Part shown: positions 30,472-43,830 of the stretch, piece after piece | Layout of the letters: the number at the start of each line of letters is the position of its first letter | Numbering within the stretch: position 1 is the stretch's first letter | NCBI GenBank assembly: GCA_023014335.1 | Contig: JAECYW010000014.1 | Location: 496,001 to 560,000 of the forward strand | DNA length: 64,000 bases | From: Galerina marginata | Taxonomy: Eukaryota > Basidiomycota > Agaricomycetes > Agaricales > Galerinaceae | Reading direction: 5' to 3' | The notes under the pieces: model-generated | What the model was told of the DNA's origin: nothing | The model's database searches: none | The model's input: the letters and a program-made list of their open reading frames with translations, nothing else | Position numbers and translations under genes: made by a program

Positions 30472-32701
30472 CTATTTGCGTTTCTTGGCCGAGACGCCAG
30501 AGGTCGAAGCCGAAGTGTCAGGTTTTGCCCTCTTCGTGCCCCTGGGTTTCTTGCCTGCTCGAGTCGGGCTAGGCGGGGCAAACGAAGGCGAGACAGTCGT
30601 GAAGGCATTATTTGCGAATGGCGTCGAGGCAGACCCACTTCCACCAGCAGCGGTGAAAGTGAAGCTCGAGGTTCGAGAGTGCGCAGTTGGGGTGGAAGGA
30701 GCCTCGGTGGCAGGTGGGGTAGGCACCGTAGGGTCGGCGATGATGGTTATTGCTGGTGGACTGTTCCTTGCTTCGAGTTCGGCGAGGATGGCGCGATAGC
30801 CTGCTTGAACAAGTCCATAGAACTTGGCATCCTTTGTGTAGACGCGCAGTAGGTCTTCGGCAAAAAAGTTTGGCCTCAGGTTGGAGTAAACTCCAGGACC
30901 TGCCTCCATGCTCTCTAACAAGTTGAAAGATATTAGTTCAAGTCGACGCGTCGAGAATTGAGACTCGTACCTGTTGGACGACTCTTTGAATAAAACCTCA
31001 CAAAGTCTACTGGATTCTTTTCCTTCATCCCATAATGCATTATCGAGAAGTCGACTATGACATCGTCAACTTGAAGGGCATCAGAGCTCGAGGTGGTGGA
31101 TAAGGCATCTCCTGCCTCGAGAGTTGGGGTAGACGGCGCAGTTATTGACAATGCCCTTGCAGCTTCTACGATCTTCTCGGGAGTGATGTTCTCAAAGAAA
31201 ACATTACGCATTGGCCAGTCAATGACTTTATAGTCAACACATTTGTACAACTGGCGAATACGGATGCGGTCAAAGATTGCCCGAGCTTCCTCGAGTTCCT
31301 AACAGAGGTGACAGTCAGTCTTAGGCACTGATGTCTATAAAATATATACTGACAGGTTCAGTAGATGCTTCGATCTGGGGCATGATCCAATCCGTAAGAT
31401 GAAGGTATGCCTTGGGGTCGAAAACGCGCTCCGCAATCTTGAGATGCTTGTCTGCTGATAAGAGGGCGTCGATAATCATATACTCAATAGCCTTTGCTAT
31501 AAAACTGTTAGCTATTGTGAATTGAAGAAGACCAAAGAGATAACCTACCAGTCTTATGATTGTAAATGGCCTTATGAAGCTTGAAGCGGGCACCGCAGAT
31601 ATCGTAGATGTGGTTGGCATCCTTGATATTGTAACAAATTTGGTCATCGAGTACTCGAGCTGACTTAACAAGGCTAAATACAATCAATCAAACAGAAGGG
31701 ACAATGACAAAACGACAAGCTTACCGCTCAAGCGATAAGTGAATTGGCTCACCAATCATATGGGAATCACGATGGATATAGTCGAACCTGACACGTCGGT
31801 TAATATGTATTTGAAGAATTGACGATATTTTACGCTTACTTGTCGACGTCCAATCCATTTCGCTTGTTGGCAACGATGTCGAAGAGAAAAGGCTTTTCAT
31901 GAGGCCTGTATGGTGTCGTTAAGCGAGAATCGGGTAAAACGAGCTTTGATAAGACTCACGTTCTTTTGTGGTCACCTGCAATCAAAGCCTTAATGAAATT
32001 TTGGTCTTCCAAAGAGCGTTCGGGATCGTTTTCTTTCACAAGTGCGTCGAACATCATCTCCGAGCCGTCCTCGTGCTGCCACTTCTTGCCCGGGCTGTTA
32101 TGAAATGAACACTCAACAAAGCGCATAGAATGCCTGACTCACAGTGCACGTGGGATAAAAAGGCCATCCCAGACATGACTCCAGGGACCATGACCAAGGT
32201 CATGGCACAGACCGGCGATTTCTACACATTCTACGTCGCGATCGGTGATCCTCAATGCGGGTTGCTTTTTTTGCAGACCGGTCGCCATGAGTCGGGAGAG
32301 ATATGCGACGCCTGAAGGAAGGTTAAATCACGTAGTGGGGGATGGATGGCCTGTTACTCGCCTAAGCAATGCTCAAATCGAGTATGACATGCGCTTGGCC
32401 AGACATAGCTCGAGGTCCCCAGCTGCTTTATGTTGCGTAACCTCTGAAACTGTTTGCTAGACGTGTCGTTTGAGAAAATGAAGAAATTGGGCGCAAAAAA
32501 TGGGCGTACCTATCGATATATCGCGCTAAGTTGGCTGATATGGGGACTAGAAAGCTTAGCTGAGTATGAACCTTGAAAGAAAGGAATATTGATTTTACTG
32601 TATCTATGGATGGGATCCTTGATTAGGCGTGTAGAGGAGCTTTCGTCGTCTTCTGGGGCATCGACTTCGTCGCTGTGGTCGATGGCGGTGGAGATATCCA
32701 T
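30472..32701 (-). CDS. SAMHD1-type HD-domain dNTP triphosphohydrolase
   Basis: Family knowledge: SAMHD1-type enzymes cleave dNTPs to deoxynucleosides and triphosphate, controlling dNTP pools. Eleven exons (32701-32599, 32546-32510, 32456-32362, 32311-32143, 32094-31960, 31905-31840, 31787-31725, 31673-31549, 31496-31354, 31298-30971, 30914-30472) sum to 1,707 nt and 568 aa. Metal ligands are present: RFEH with His76, [12 protein letters not shown] with His115-Asp116, and LDVDKFDY with aspartates near 200-204. [19 protein letters not shown] is the classic N-terminal stretch. The C-terminal 100 residues are low-complexity Ser/Thr/Pro and end in a basic KKRK tail, a likely nuclear signal. There is no SAM domain. 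The intron at 32,312-32,361 is GC-AG. Divergent from URB1. Confidence 0.92.
32312..32361 (-). other. GC-AG intron in the SAMHD1-type gene
   Basis: The minus-strand donor is GCGAGT and the acceptor TTCAG; the length is 50 nt. Only this junction joins RFEHCL to GVAYLS in frame. The alternative GT two codons later shifts the frame. Confidence 0.7.
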
Positions 32702-33123
32702 ACTTTGGTTGTGAAAGAAGACAGGAGACAGGGGAAATGCGGAAATTTCGGAGGCATGTTGTTTGGCTGCGTCCTCGGTGTCAAGCGAAGTGAGATTATA
32801 TAACCAAATCTATTCTCGTCCATAGCTCGCAGATTTTTCAGGTTGCTCGACATCAAGCTCTACATTTTGCTCTACATCGAGGCTTGAACAGGACTCCATT
32901 CAAGTCGGGGGAGTTAACTAGACTATATCTAAGGTACTTGAACTTCCACCAGTTTCTTTTGTTGTAACTTTGAAAGGCTGACGCATATTCAAAGGTTTTC
33001 AGGTAGCCTTTTGCCGAGTCCTGGTCTGCCTTCAAGTTGGGTCTAAACCAGCCGTATGTGTGTGCAAGCTTTCTAAAGGTGTAGTAAATGCTAAATCCTC
33101 TCACTTTTATAGAAATATCAATC
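32702..33123. promoter_or_regulatory. Shared divergent promoter, SAMHD1-type and URB1 genes
   Basis: 422 bp separate two ATGs pointing away from each other, so both promoters must lie here or overlap the first exons. No strong TATA box is seen, as is usual for housekeeping genes. A 94-codon minus frame inside it has no clear gene features. Confidence 0.5.
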
Positions 33124-36100
33124 ATGCCTGTCAAACGCGCAACAAATACAGAAAATCCTCATCCCAAAAAACGCCCACGACTAGAAACCGCTCAGAAATA
33201 TATCAACGCATCTCAGATAAGAACCGCGTTACGTACGGATAATCCTGAGGCACTGACCGAAGGTGAGTTCAATTTTTCCTATTCCTGGTGCTTTCCCAAA
33301 TGTAATTAATAGCTCTCATCTCTCTGCGAAACCAGTTGACCATAAAGCCACAAGAGCCTCCAATATCACCACAAGATGACAGACTGGCCCTTGTTAGACA
33401 ATGGATGGACAGCGCACCGGTTGAACATGATTTGTTTGGAATTTGGGACCAGGCGAATTCGGTATGAGGTCAACTCTTCAATGACTTTTTCCCTTCTAAT
33501 TAATATATCAGCGTCAATTAACAATTATTGCCTTGATCATCTCGCTATTATCCGCCATTATTGACCTGCTATCGGCTCACTACAACAACCACGCCTCGGG
33601 TCAACCTATCATGAAAGCACTCCTCAACCCTACGAGGCTGCGACAACTGAATTCTTTTATCGGAGGCTCAAACAACGAGCTCATAATCGTGACATTGAAG
33701 TTGTTCAATGTTATGTCTACTTTTGCTGGTGGTCGTCATAGAAAGTCTGTTTTGGAGGGTTTCGGTTGGGAAATGAAGGTGAGTTAGTTATAACGAAGCA
33801 GTTTCCCTGTTTTTCATATTCATCTTATAGTCGCTTCCTAAATTGTTGAACATGCGGCGCAAAACACACGGCGAAAAAGATCTAACTGACCCCCTCCTAA
33901 GACCAGGTAGGTCGCGTCATTATTCTTCCTTGAGCGTAGGTTTACCGCAATTGCCTTTAAGATATTCGGACACTTTACGTCCTCCTTCTCCTGTCCTTCG
34001 TTAGTGAGGATACCCCAACTCAAACAAAATCGTTGTTTCTGGAACAACATCGCGAGGCATTCCTTGCCCTCTTTAAGGGTTTGGTACAAGATCATTATTC
34101 CCTCGCGAGGAAGGTGCTCGAGGTGTGCTGGGCCGGAATATGGTCAGATGCCAAATTGAAGCGAACCCTCAAAGTCGGTTTGTTTAATGAAACAACCCTT
34201 GGTCACGTACGGTCTTTCTTCCCTCGTCGCGGATAAACTTTTGACATTCGAACTTCAAAGCTCATTAAGCTTTATGACCGCGTCCTATCAGAAGACGGTA
34301 ACGAAGACCACGTACCTGCAAACCTGGTCCACCACTTCCTTCTGGCAATCTGCACGCGTGCTGGAAGCGGTATCTGTTTCAAGGATCGAGGATGGTATCC
34401 TCGAGAGTCCGACCCCGATGATGTTGCTGCAACGGAAGATGAAGATGGCAAAAGGAAGTACGGGAAGATCTATAACAAAATTCTCGCCAATTTTTTAAAG
34501 ACCCTCAAGGTCAACGAAGACTCTAGGCAACAGGAGTTGGCGATCAAGATTCTTTCGGTTTGTCCAGAGCTAGTCTCGGGGTGAGTTCAATCAAATTCCC
34601 TACCTCCTATCTTTCCTAACAATTCATAGATACTGGTATGCAGTAGCATTAACTCTCGAACCGCGCCTATCTTCGAAATGGATCACCAACATTGCTGTTT
34701 TTGGCAGCATTATCTCTTTACCCCTCCCATCTTCGTCCTTCCTTATCCCCAATACTCAGCTATACCAGCCTACTCCGCCGCCATCATCCACGGTTTTGGA
34801 TAACATCTTACCTTCTGTCAACACGAAAAACAATTTCTCCAAGGGTTTACAGTCGCCCTCTGGGTTAGTTCAACATTGCACCGCACTGGCCCTCTGCAAA
34901 TCCCTTGTGAAATATCAGACCGTTCAAGTTGCCTTCCGCAAAATCGCTTTAGCCCTGGAGGAGGACGAAGAGGAGGGTCAGTGGTACAAAAGGTGTTACG
35001 AATTGGAACGAGAAGTCCGTCGTCGTGTGCCGGATTTCCAGGTGCTGGTTGCTTTTTCTCAACAGAAGCACGCCAACCCGAAGTCGACTCAGCTTAATCA
35101 GACAAAAATGGCGTTGCTGACTGAATGTGCCCAACGGCTGCTTTGGCTGTACCATCGTTGCCTGCCATCAATTGTTGCCGAGGTTCGATTTGATGTTGGT
35201 AAATTGCTCCAGACATTTGTTGAAGATCCTCAAGTTGAAAACGAAGGGGTCGAAGATGAGCAGACTGCCACACCCGATAGACTTTACCGCGTCCAGCAGC
35301 TCCATGTACTGAGCCTGCTAAAAGACAGCGACCAGTTCGTCTGGAGTAGCAAAATTGGTTCGTGTGCAAACGTACTCATGTCAATAAAATCTCATTTATC
35401 TTCTATTTAGCATCGTTGTCACACACACCCTTCCATATATTGCTCACAGCGCTGTCATCTGCTAGTATTCCTGCTATACGAACGGCGATTACTTCCCTGC
35501 TGCAACATGTTCTATCGCAAAGTATTCTATTCCAAGAAGACCCGGACGAACCAGAACTATGGCTAAAGATCATCCCAAGGCGACGACTGCCCTCCGTCAG
35601 CGGCGATGCCTCACTTTTCCAAGAAGAGTCCGATGTTGTCATCTCTTTCATCGATGAATGCGTTCAACGATGCCTAAAAACACCATATCGCTACATTGAA
35701 GCGTTACACGGACTCAATGGTGGATCGGGCGCGAACGGTCGTCCTTCAGAGCATCTGGAAATGTACCCCAGCCCACTCTTGATGACAGTTATCGAACAAC
35801 TGGACGCGAAACTTAACAACGATTCTCTGCCTCCTTCCCATATAATTGGCGTCGCCTCGTTCATTCGTAAACTTTTGGTCAACCTCGCGGGCAAGACGTC
35901 AGACATCCATCTCTTACGCTTATACGCCGACAAAGTCTATGAGACTCTCCGCACGGAAAGGTTTTCAGGAGACCGATCTGTGGCTGTCGTCATTCAGAAG
36001 GAGCTAGACATTCTTCATGCAGACTTATCTTTCTCTTCCTTTGGTCTGCCAACACCGCCGAGCAGTCCAGAAGTCCAGCTGTATCTTGATGCAGCCGAAA

Positions 36101-39100
36101 AGCTGCCCCGTCGTAAGTTTGAATATAATCCCTTTTCGTTCTGATCCAACTGACTGCAATTAATCTCAGCAGAAACGAAGGAGCTTCTACTCGCTAGGTC
36201 GTTAGATTTGATAGATTGGCTGCGTAAAACGACACATCCATTGGCAACAAACGACTTGAGGAGGCTAGTGTCACTTACCCATGAAACGTCGGCTTTGCCT
36301 CTCATCATCCAAAATTTGGTTCCTGGACAAGCAGATCTATGGAATGCCTTAGATTTAGCTTCCAATTTTTCCCATCTTCGACCTCAGTGAGTATCTTTCA
36401 ATCTTTAGACCAAAGCAGTTCTAAAATTCCTGTAGCCTCGACTTTGCTTCACTTTATCTCAACACCACTACTGATGATTTCGTCGACGAAAAATGCCAAG
36501 CCGTTCTTTGCGACTCAATTTTCACGTTCCCTCCCAAACTCGCGCAGTTGAAATGGGATGTGAACCTCATCATCCATCGCGTTTCGTCATCTCGTCAACA
36601 TGACAGACTTCTTAGAAGCCATTTCTTTCTCCTTGCACGTATTCTAAAAGCTTCATCCACTGTGCTTTCCGAAGCGAACCTGTATGCTTTAAAGGAGGCT
36701 GTCTTTATTCGACCAAGTATCCTTAAAGATATAATGATGTCGCCATCATTGCCTGAAGTCGTTCAAGGTGTCGTCATATCAAGTATCCTTGACGCCTTTC
36801 TAAAACTTTCTTAGGTATCAAAACGCTCCTCGAATCGACTGTCGATCATACTTCGGAACGTGATCGCCTTCTAGTAGTGGACATCAGCAACCACTGGTTC
36901 AACGCCTTATTGACGGGTTTGGACGATCGAACACTACCCTTGGTGAGTTTTTCTTAATACCTGTTTAGAAATCTCGGTCTTTGATTCTGATGTCTTGGTT
37001 CAAGGTATCAACAGCATGCATTTGGATTAAATATCTCCAACCATCCCACCTGTTTGACCTGCTCGACTTTCTGCAAAAGTATGCGCACAACGTGACGCAT
37101 AGTCTGGTGCTCCAACCCTTGGATGCCGTTTTGGAAGCCCTTTGCACAATAGCTTCCTCTGACTGGCAGGCCGAATTCAATTTGCTCGAGAGGCTGCCGC
37201 AATTGCTCTCCTTACGACCAATAATGCCGGATTCTCCTTTGCTTGATCAAGTGATCGCAATCGCCATCGAAGCGTCTCTGCCAATGGGATTAGACGGATG
37301 TCTTCCATTGACATCGTCGAGTTCTACCGACATGGTAAATGTCTTGAGGCGTTCTGAAGCTCGTTGGGCACAACGTCGTCGACCTGTGAAGGTCGAATTG
37401 GATATACTCTCCTTCCTCACGCAACCTACATTCTCAGCCTCAATTATCAAGATTGCATGTGGTCTCATTTATCGACAACTGTACGATCCTGAAACATTCA
37501 TCCAGTGGCTTAGGTCACCCAATTGTTACCAAAGAAGCGCGGAGGAACTTTTACCAATCGTTCATGCCTTCCTTGATTCCTCAGATTTATCGGTAAATTC
37601 ATCCTTGGAACCTGACACCTGGTTGCATATCCTGCCAACAATTGTAATGACCATCACCAACCAAAATACGCCGACAGTTCTGCGACGACAGGCCCACCTC
37701 TGTCTAACAGCTATTTTGTCGACCTCCGGTCCAAATTTCGATGCAATTCTGGATGTCCTTGTGAAGGAACTAGGACCTTGGCCAGCAAAGGAATCGTCTC
37801 CCGCATTGGTTTTTGCAGGTGCCGATATTGCAAGAATATTCGGAACTAAAGCAAATCCCATACTTTCCATTGTGCTGGACAAGGGCATGCAATTGTATAT
37901 CGACCAGATTGGGGAAGGACAGTCGACCCTTGCATCCACAACGTTGGCAGAAGCATTGAGTTCATATTTTATTGACATCACTTCAATCAACTTCTAATCA
38001 ATTCAAACAGCTTCTCTCCTGCAACACGCCCCGATTTCCAAACCTCACATCGTGGAAACGTTGTTGACCATCACCATACAAAGCAGGTTTTCGAGTTCGA
38101 TTGCCCTTGACCTCGCCTTCGCTTGCATTTCAACATGTGCATTAAAGGTACGATGGACGACATGAGTTTGCTGAATTATCTGCTAATATGAAGTTCTCCA
38201 GCCTATCATCGTCAATCGGCATTTGCAAGGCATCATTCAGCACCCACATTTCTTCAAGATCGGCTTGTCTCCCGAGCACTCGGACCTCCGAGCAGCGCTA
38301 GTCAAGTTGCTTCATCGTTTATTCCATCTGCACCCAACCAATACCAGTCAAATCACACATATCGAACCTATTATCAAGATTTACGGAGGAACATTATCGA
38401 ATTCCGACCTACGCATTCTCTCCATCTTCCAATTATTTGAAGGCCAGAGGAAGTTATCCGTTACACCTCTTCTTTCTAGATGGTCTTCAGCGACGGCTAG
38501 TTCGTCTCACACTCCACTAGAGGCCATCCAATCTTTAGATCCTATTCTCGTCCTTCGGACGTGTTTGAACTTCCCGCGTTGGCGTCGCCTGGAAGACCAA
38601 TCACAAAATGACACAATCGCCCACGAAGCAGTGTTGTACGACCCTGTCTTCCTCATGCTACTGTTCAGCCAGATGCTCTCGGATCAGCCTCCAACGTCTG
38701 CATTTGGCTGGATCGAATTGTTCAGAACGAACATCGTATCCTTATTCATAGGAGCTCTGTCGTCGAGAGATGGGCAAATTCGAAATCTTGCATTATGCCA
38801 GGTGGTGGGAGTGTGGAAACAAATGCAGGTATGTGTATCGTTAATTTCTTTTCTGTTTGGCGAAACTGATGCGCTCGCCTATAACAGAATGCTGACTTGC
38901 AAGAGCGACCGCACGTATTACACATACTCGACCTCCTGAGGGATTTGATCCCTTCTCCTGTTTCGAATCATTCAATTTCAGCGACTACCTTCCCACCCCG
39001 ACTGCCCACATACACAACGCTACTGTTGATGCATTCTCTTCGCGCTGTGTTCCATCCTTCTAACTTCATTTATCCCATTACGGCACGATTCCTTCTACAA

Positions 39101-40090
39101 CGCCCTTCTCTGGATATCGCAGACGTACCGATGTTGTATTCGCTGTTATACAGCAGTTCTGACGAGCACTGGAAGAAGGAAAGGACATGGATCATCAAGT
39201 TTCTTGCTGACGGGATGGTCAGCTCAGAAGATTGGCGTGTTTTGAAAAGACGACATACATGGGACTTGTTAGCAAGCTTGTTCCAGAGCTCAGACGAGAT
39301 CCGAGATAGTACCCTACGGATGGCCATATTTGAGGTCTGCCTTTGTCTTTCGTCTTAACGGCCTTGATCGAGCTAATAATTTCATCGTGTTCTGTCAGGT
39401 GCTTGCAAATTTGACCTGCAACTCACAAGCCACGGCGTCTTTGATATTGAAATCCTCCCTTCTTACATGGATTGAAGCACAGATCTTGGGCTCGGCCACG
39501 AAAACAGAAGGAGTGGAATGGATCAAAATTCTTGAAAATATTACCGTGGTGGTAGACCTTACCAAGATTGAGGCATCGACGAGCGGAGAGTGGCGCGTCA
39601 TCATTTGTCGATGCTTGGCGTATCTATTGGATGAGAATTGCAGTACGTTCTTTTTCTTCATCTGCAAAATTACTCACTGAGAAATTTGATAGATACTTCA
39701 ACCGACAATTTCCCCCACGCAGTGCCAGTTATTTTGCGCCTCTCCTCTTTACCCCAAACTTCCGCGGGAGGTCTTCCCCATTTACTGGATCTTGCAGTTA
39801 ACTGCTTGAACAAGATTAATGGTCACTTCCAAGCCCATGACCACTCGACGAACGTCCGCCCATTCCCCTGCCCTCCACACCGTTCCCAGGCCATTCATCA
39901 ACGGTTGCACCTAGCACAGTTTTCGACCCACCTCCTTGAAATGCTTTGGAGGGCTTCCATGTCCTTGGACCGAGCCTCTGATGCATGGGAAAAACTAACA
40001 CCAAGAATGCTGTTGGGAAACAAGACAAATAGCCACGACGCCGCCGAGTGGACGAGAAAAGCCGTGGTACTTAATCTGAAAGGTGGATGA
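33124..40090 (+). CDS. URB1: Nucleolar pre-ribosomal-associated protein 1 (Urb1/Npa1 family)
   Basis: A very long helical-repeat protein needed for early 60S pre-ribosome assembly in the nucleolus. The start is at 33,124. A nuclear signal PKKRPRLE lies near residue 15. The conserved N-terminal domain reads through several exons: LFGIWDQANSRQL, NSFIGGSNNELI, LKLFNVMSTFAGGR, SLPKLLNMRRK, PDIRTLYVLLLLSF, RKVLEVCWAGIWSD and EDHVPANLVHHFLLAICTRAG. Large exons at 34,796-35,410, 35,405-36,110 and 36,981-37,997 carry the middle, and the C-terminal part runs to the stop at 40,088. I estimate over a dozen short introns and about 2,000 aa; exon ends in the 3' half were not all fixed. Junctions checked in the first third keep frame, with no lesion. 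Confidence 0.85.
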
Positions 40091-41550
40091 TCAGATTTGT
40101 TCCAAGGTCTTCCCGAGTCCTAGACCTCGAAGGAAAGTTCTACTTGTATTAAGTTGTAAACCAGTGAATGTAGGGCACCCATTCGTCAACGTATAAACTG
40201 TGCCGGGGATCTTGGTCCAATTTAGTACTTAAATCGAAACAACTTCGAGAGTTCAAAGTTTAATACAACAAACTCTTCTGCATGTCGAGGACGAGCGGGA
40301 TGGGGCTGAGCGACCCAGGTATGGTCACGACTCGGAGATCTAGACGCTATTGAGCCACAGGGGTAAGCGGTTACTACTGGAGTATGATATCCAGCGTATC
40401 TGCCGAATAACTTCTCTTCGGAGACATAGGAAGGACGCTGCACGGATAACGGGGCCAGAAGTTGCCATGCAGAGTTCATACAGTCCGGCCCAAACAACCA
40501 AGATATAAATCGTGGAGTATCTCCTCCAGAATCGTAAGCACTGATGCTGAAAAGCCTAAAATATGTTGTCCCTTGAGTTGGGTATGACAAGCAGCAAACA
40601 CATTTCTAGACCCACAGTAGGAAAATGAGAGTGCCTGAACGTCATTCAAGGACAATTGGAGCAAGTGTGCCTCCTCTCTGCATCACTGCAGCCTTCGCAG
40701 TACCTAGACCAACGGGCCAACGGTAGTGTTTAATACAATGATGCGGTAGGGTGATATTTTTGGATGCCAAAGTGGGGGATTTTGGATCCGGCTTGAAAGG
40801 GGCACCGCGTCAAGCATGATTAAAAGCCGCTATGAAGTCATAAAGGTGAGAAACATCTCTAATGGTTTATGTGTAACCAGACTTACGAGTTACCTAGAAT
40901 GAGTATAGGAAGGAACTCGAGCATGCGGTTTGTGTTTGAATTTCGAGTTCAATTCGGCGGTGACAGCGAAAGTGATGTGGCGGTGCTTTCGTGCGAAATT
41001 TTGCATGGTTCCCTTGAGGCTTGAAGCTTGAAGTTGAACCTCCGAGTGACAGTCCCTTTCTTTTTCTATTTCTCTCTCTCGACCGGCATATATGTCCCCG
41101 AAATTCGAGCCTTCCACCACTCTTCAAATAGAAAACACTACACACTTCCCATCATCCCAAGCTCAAATCTTCCAAATTCCTTTGCCGTAGAAAGGTTTGC
41201 TGTTGCGAGGCGGATAAGATTACCGGACTCCCTTTACTTACTAGCCTCTACTTATCGACTCCACGGCGGTTCCGGTAAATTTTCAGTTCTACAATGCAAT
41301 CTGGGCGATACACGTAAGCCTATCTATACTAATCGGAAAATAAACTAATTCCTAGACTTTTTTGTACGCCCGGAATCTGCAATTATTAACATGCCCAAGA
41401 TAAGTGCACGGTTCTCAATGCTCATGCGCTCATGGCTAAGTAGGAAGCTGCGATCTTACTATCTCATTATGATTAATCATTAATCATTGCCCATGAGGCT
41501 CTTTGGAAACTCGTGTCTCGTGAGCTCTGAGGCGTTATTTTTGGCACCAA
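40091..41550. other. No recognised gene
   Basis: This lies downstream of URB1. Frames at 40,222-40,664 (minus) and 41,028-41,348 (plus) lack ATG starts or family features. A CTTGAAG-rich run at 41,015-41,030 is simple sequence. Confidence 0.45.
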
Positions 41551-42038
41551 TACTATGAGCTCAGATTAACACCCCTGATTTTAAGTAGGACACGCAACAG
41601 AAAATCAGGGGGTCGGAGTGCCACCTCGAAGACGGATCAGCCAGCGCTGATGTAGACTCGCAAGCGGTCGTTCTGAGGGTTCTTCCACGCGGTGATGTTT
41701 GCTGTCCTAGCGCTGATGGCGAGTAAGCGCTCACGGCACATCGGCATGCGTAGATCCGGATTACCAAAAGGAGTGTAGAATTAGGCGCATACCACGCACC
41801 ACGCTTTACATGCCAAATGGCGCATCCTCATTGACAGGGGACATTGCGGGCGCCATGGCGGCACCGTATGCCCTGGCCGCCTCTTCCCGCCATCAACAAC
41901 GCTGAACAGCCGCTTTCTTCCATTTTCCTCATCCTCCCTCCCTCTGAGGGCTTTTCTTGGCTTTTCTTGGCTCTCATTTCGTGTCGACGGCCCTTATTCT
42001 CAGTAGAAAGTTCATAAAGCCTCGGGGCGGCGGTTTTC

Positions 42039-43367
42039 ATGGGTCTCCTGACTTTCGACGATCGTGATCCTCTGGTGTCGTATTCGGCCAATGGGAACTG
42101 GAAGCAGGGAGGAGCAACCGAGGAGTTCAACGCGACAACGACCTTCACGATCTACGGAGGGGCTACGGCGACGCTGACGTTCACAGGTGAGTGTCATTGC
42201 ATCCTGCATTTGTCCCGCTTGAACCCAACCAATCTGGGTCTGCACAGGCACTAGTGTGGGTGTCTACGGTACCATCGCGAACATCGGCCTCGGCGCCGCT
42301 CCGCAATCTTCGTACAGCGTCGATGGAGGCCCGACGTCGACGTACACAGGGAAGATGCTGTCAACAATACAGTACCGGCAGGAGTTCTACCTCAATAAGA
42401 ACTTGTCTGCGAACGCGCCGCATACGCTGGTGGTGACGACTGTGGGAAGTGGGGCATTCTTCTATCTGGACTACTTTCTGGTTACGCCTGTGGATGGTTC
42501 CTCAACGTCAATATCGTCAACATCCTCTTCATCCTCGACGACCAGTCACACTCCTTCTGGTACACGGTCAGCCGTAAAGGCGGACTCAACCATTGATACT
42601 GGTGTCAAAGTGGGGATCGTTGTCCTCATTGTTGGTATCCTTGTCGTGATATTTGTCGTAATTATGGTCTTGAGGAGAAGGCGCAAGAATGCTCTGATGA
42701 AAAAGAAGCTTGACGAGACGGAAATTCCGAATTGTGAGTGCAACTACGATCCCTTCCCGCCTCTTCCCCGAGTCTCGTTGAATTTTGAACCTCAACTTCG
42801 AAATTGTCGATACTGACACCCCTTTCTTTGATCCTCACAGTACGGACGCGCCCCCAAAGCTCCGCCCCCTCCCAGATCACTCCCTTCCCAATTGACCGGG
42901 ACCGCGCACCGCCGCCGATGGCAAACACATCTAACCTCATGCCGTCGATGCTATCCCGCAACGAGACGCCGCAGCCGAGTAGTGGGAAGGGCGCGGTGAT
43001 GTATGGCAGGTACGCGCCGCTTCCCCTGCCGGATGCAGACCCATTAGCAAGCTCGGCTACGTCGTCGTCCTCGGGCTGGGGTGAGAAGCGACAGCCGCCG
43101 CCTCCGCAGCGGCAGCAGCAGCTTCTAGCTTCTGGGACAGGAGCGTCTGGCTTGGGCTCAGGCCCGAGCTCGAGCTCCAACGCGTCGTACTCCGGATATA
43201 CCCCCACCGGCTCCGCCTTATCTAACGCAACTGCGACTGCGACTGCCAGCTCGACGGGCCCGTTTCAGAGCGCATCGCAGCCTCTACTGAGCCGAGCCGA
43301 GCCTGAGGAGTCGATGTACGATAACTCATTCGAGCCGCCGCCACCCCAGTACGACTCGTATGCTTAA
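42039..43367 (+). CDS. One-pass membrane protein with an all-beta ectodomain and PPxY tail (paralog 1)
   Basis: Three exons (42039-42186, 42248-42733, 42841-43367) give 1,161 nt and 386 aa. Residues 1-150 form a beta-rich domain (TFDDRDPLVSYS, ATLTFTGTSVGVYGTI, SYSVDGGPTSTYTG, HTLVVTTVG, FFYLDYFLVTP), a common agaricomycete ectodomain resembling carbohydrate-binding jelly rolls; binding is unproven. A Ser/Thr mucin-like linker follows, then a transmembrane helix near 171-192 (VGIVVLIVGILVVIFVVIMV) with a RRRRKN stop-transfer. The long disordered cytoplasmic tail ends in PPPPQYDSYA, containing a PPxY motif for WW-domain ubiquitin ligases. There is no cleavable signal peptide, so the topology is probably signal-anchor. 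It is a tandem duplicate of 44,457-46,022. Confidence 0.85.
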
Positions 43368-43617
43368 TTAATGCCTGAAAATACCAGGGACTTCGCTTCA
43401 GGTATAGGGTACCATTTCCGGGTCCATGTAGGACTGCACATCGTAGATATTTAATTTACGACGCGCTTCACACGAGCTCGAGGACGATCAGTGCAAATAT
43501 CGATAGTTTTGTTTATCATTATCTTTCATTTGTTGTTTTTTCATTAGTACTTATACTGTACGTATTACCTTGATACAGTTGTTTTGTTCTTGTATGAATT
43601 AACTTAGTCTGCTAGTC

Positions 43618-43640
43618 AGTCGGCGACGGCAAAGCCGACT
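43618..43640. repeat. Conserved 23-nt hairpin, copy 1
   Basis: AGTCGGC and GCCGACT, a 7-bp stem around a 9-nt loop, lie about 250 bp after the stop. The same 23 nt recur unchanged at 46,329-46,351 although the flanks have diverged. Confidence 0.6.
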
Positions 43641-43830
43641 TGATACCTGCCGCAATAGTACTCGCACGCAACCACAAAGAACAGTTTTCTTTCAAGGTTT
43701 TTTCCTACGGTCAATACTCGACTATGAACACGAAGCGGCGATATACACCTAGACCATGGAACCACCACCACACACCTCACTCAATTCTCAGGCACCTCAA
43801 AGTCCTAGCAAGAACCAAGGGCAGCGGACC

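Larger units (their letters stand above)
41560..43830 (+). repeat. Segmental duplication, left unit
   Basis: This unit contains the first membrane-protein gene with its 5' and 3' flanks. It aligns with about 44,050-46,560. Shared 5' block: CGCTGATGGC.AGTAAGCGC, TAGATCCGG..TACCAAAAG. Shared 3' blocks: GACTTCGCTT, TTTGTTGTTTTTTCATTAGT and a 23-nt hairpin. At 43,755-43,825 it also matches the antisense 3' end of the DUF3638 gene (46,462-46,540), showing the unit was copied with part of that gene. Confidence 0.8.

Noticed and set aside
32853..33134. Minus-strand 93-codon gene between the SAMHD1-type and URB1 genes
   Set aside because: It overlaps the URB1 start and the expected divergent promoter and has no recognisable features.
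40222..40664. Minus-strand gene after URB1
   Set aside because: The frame starts at TTG, not ATG, and has no recognisable motif or splice pattern.
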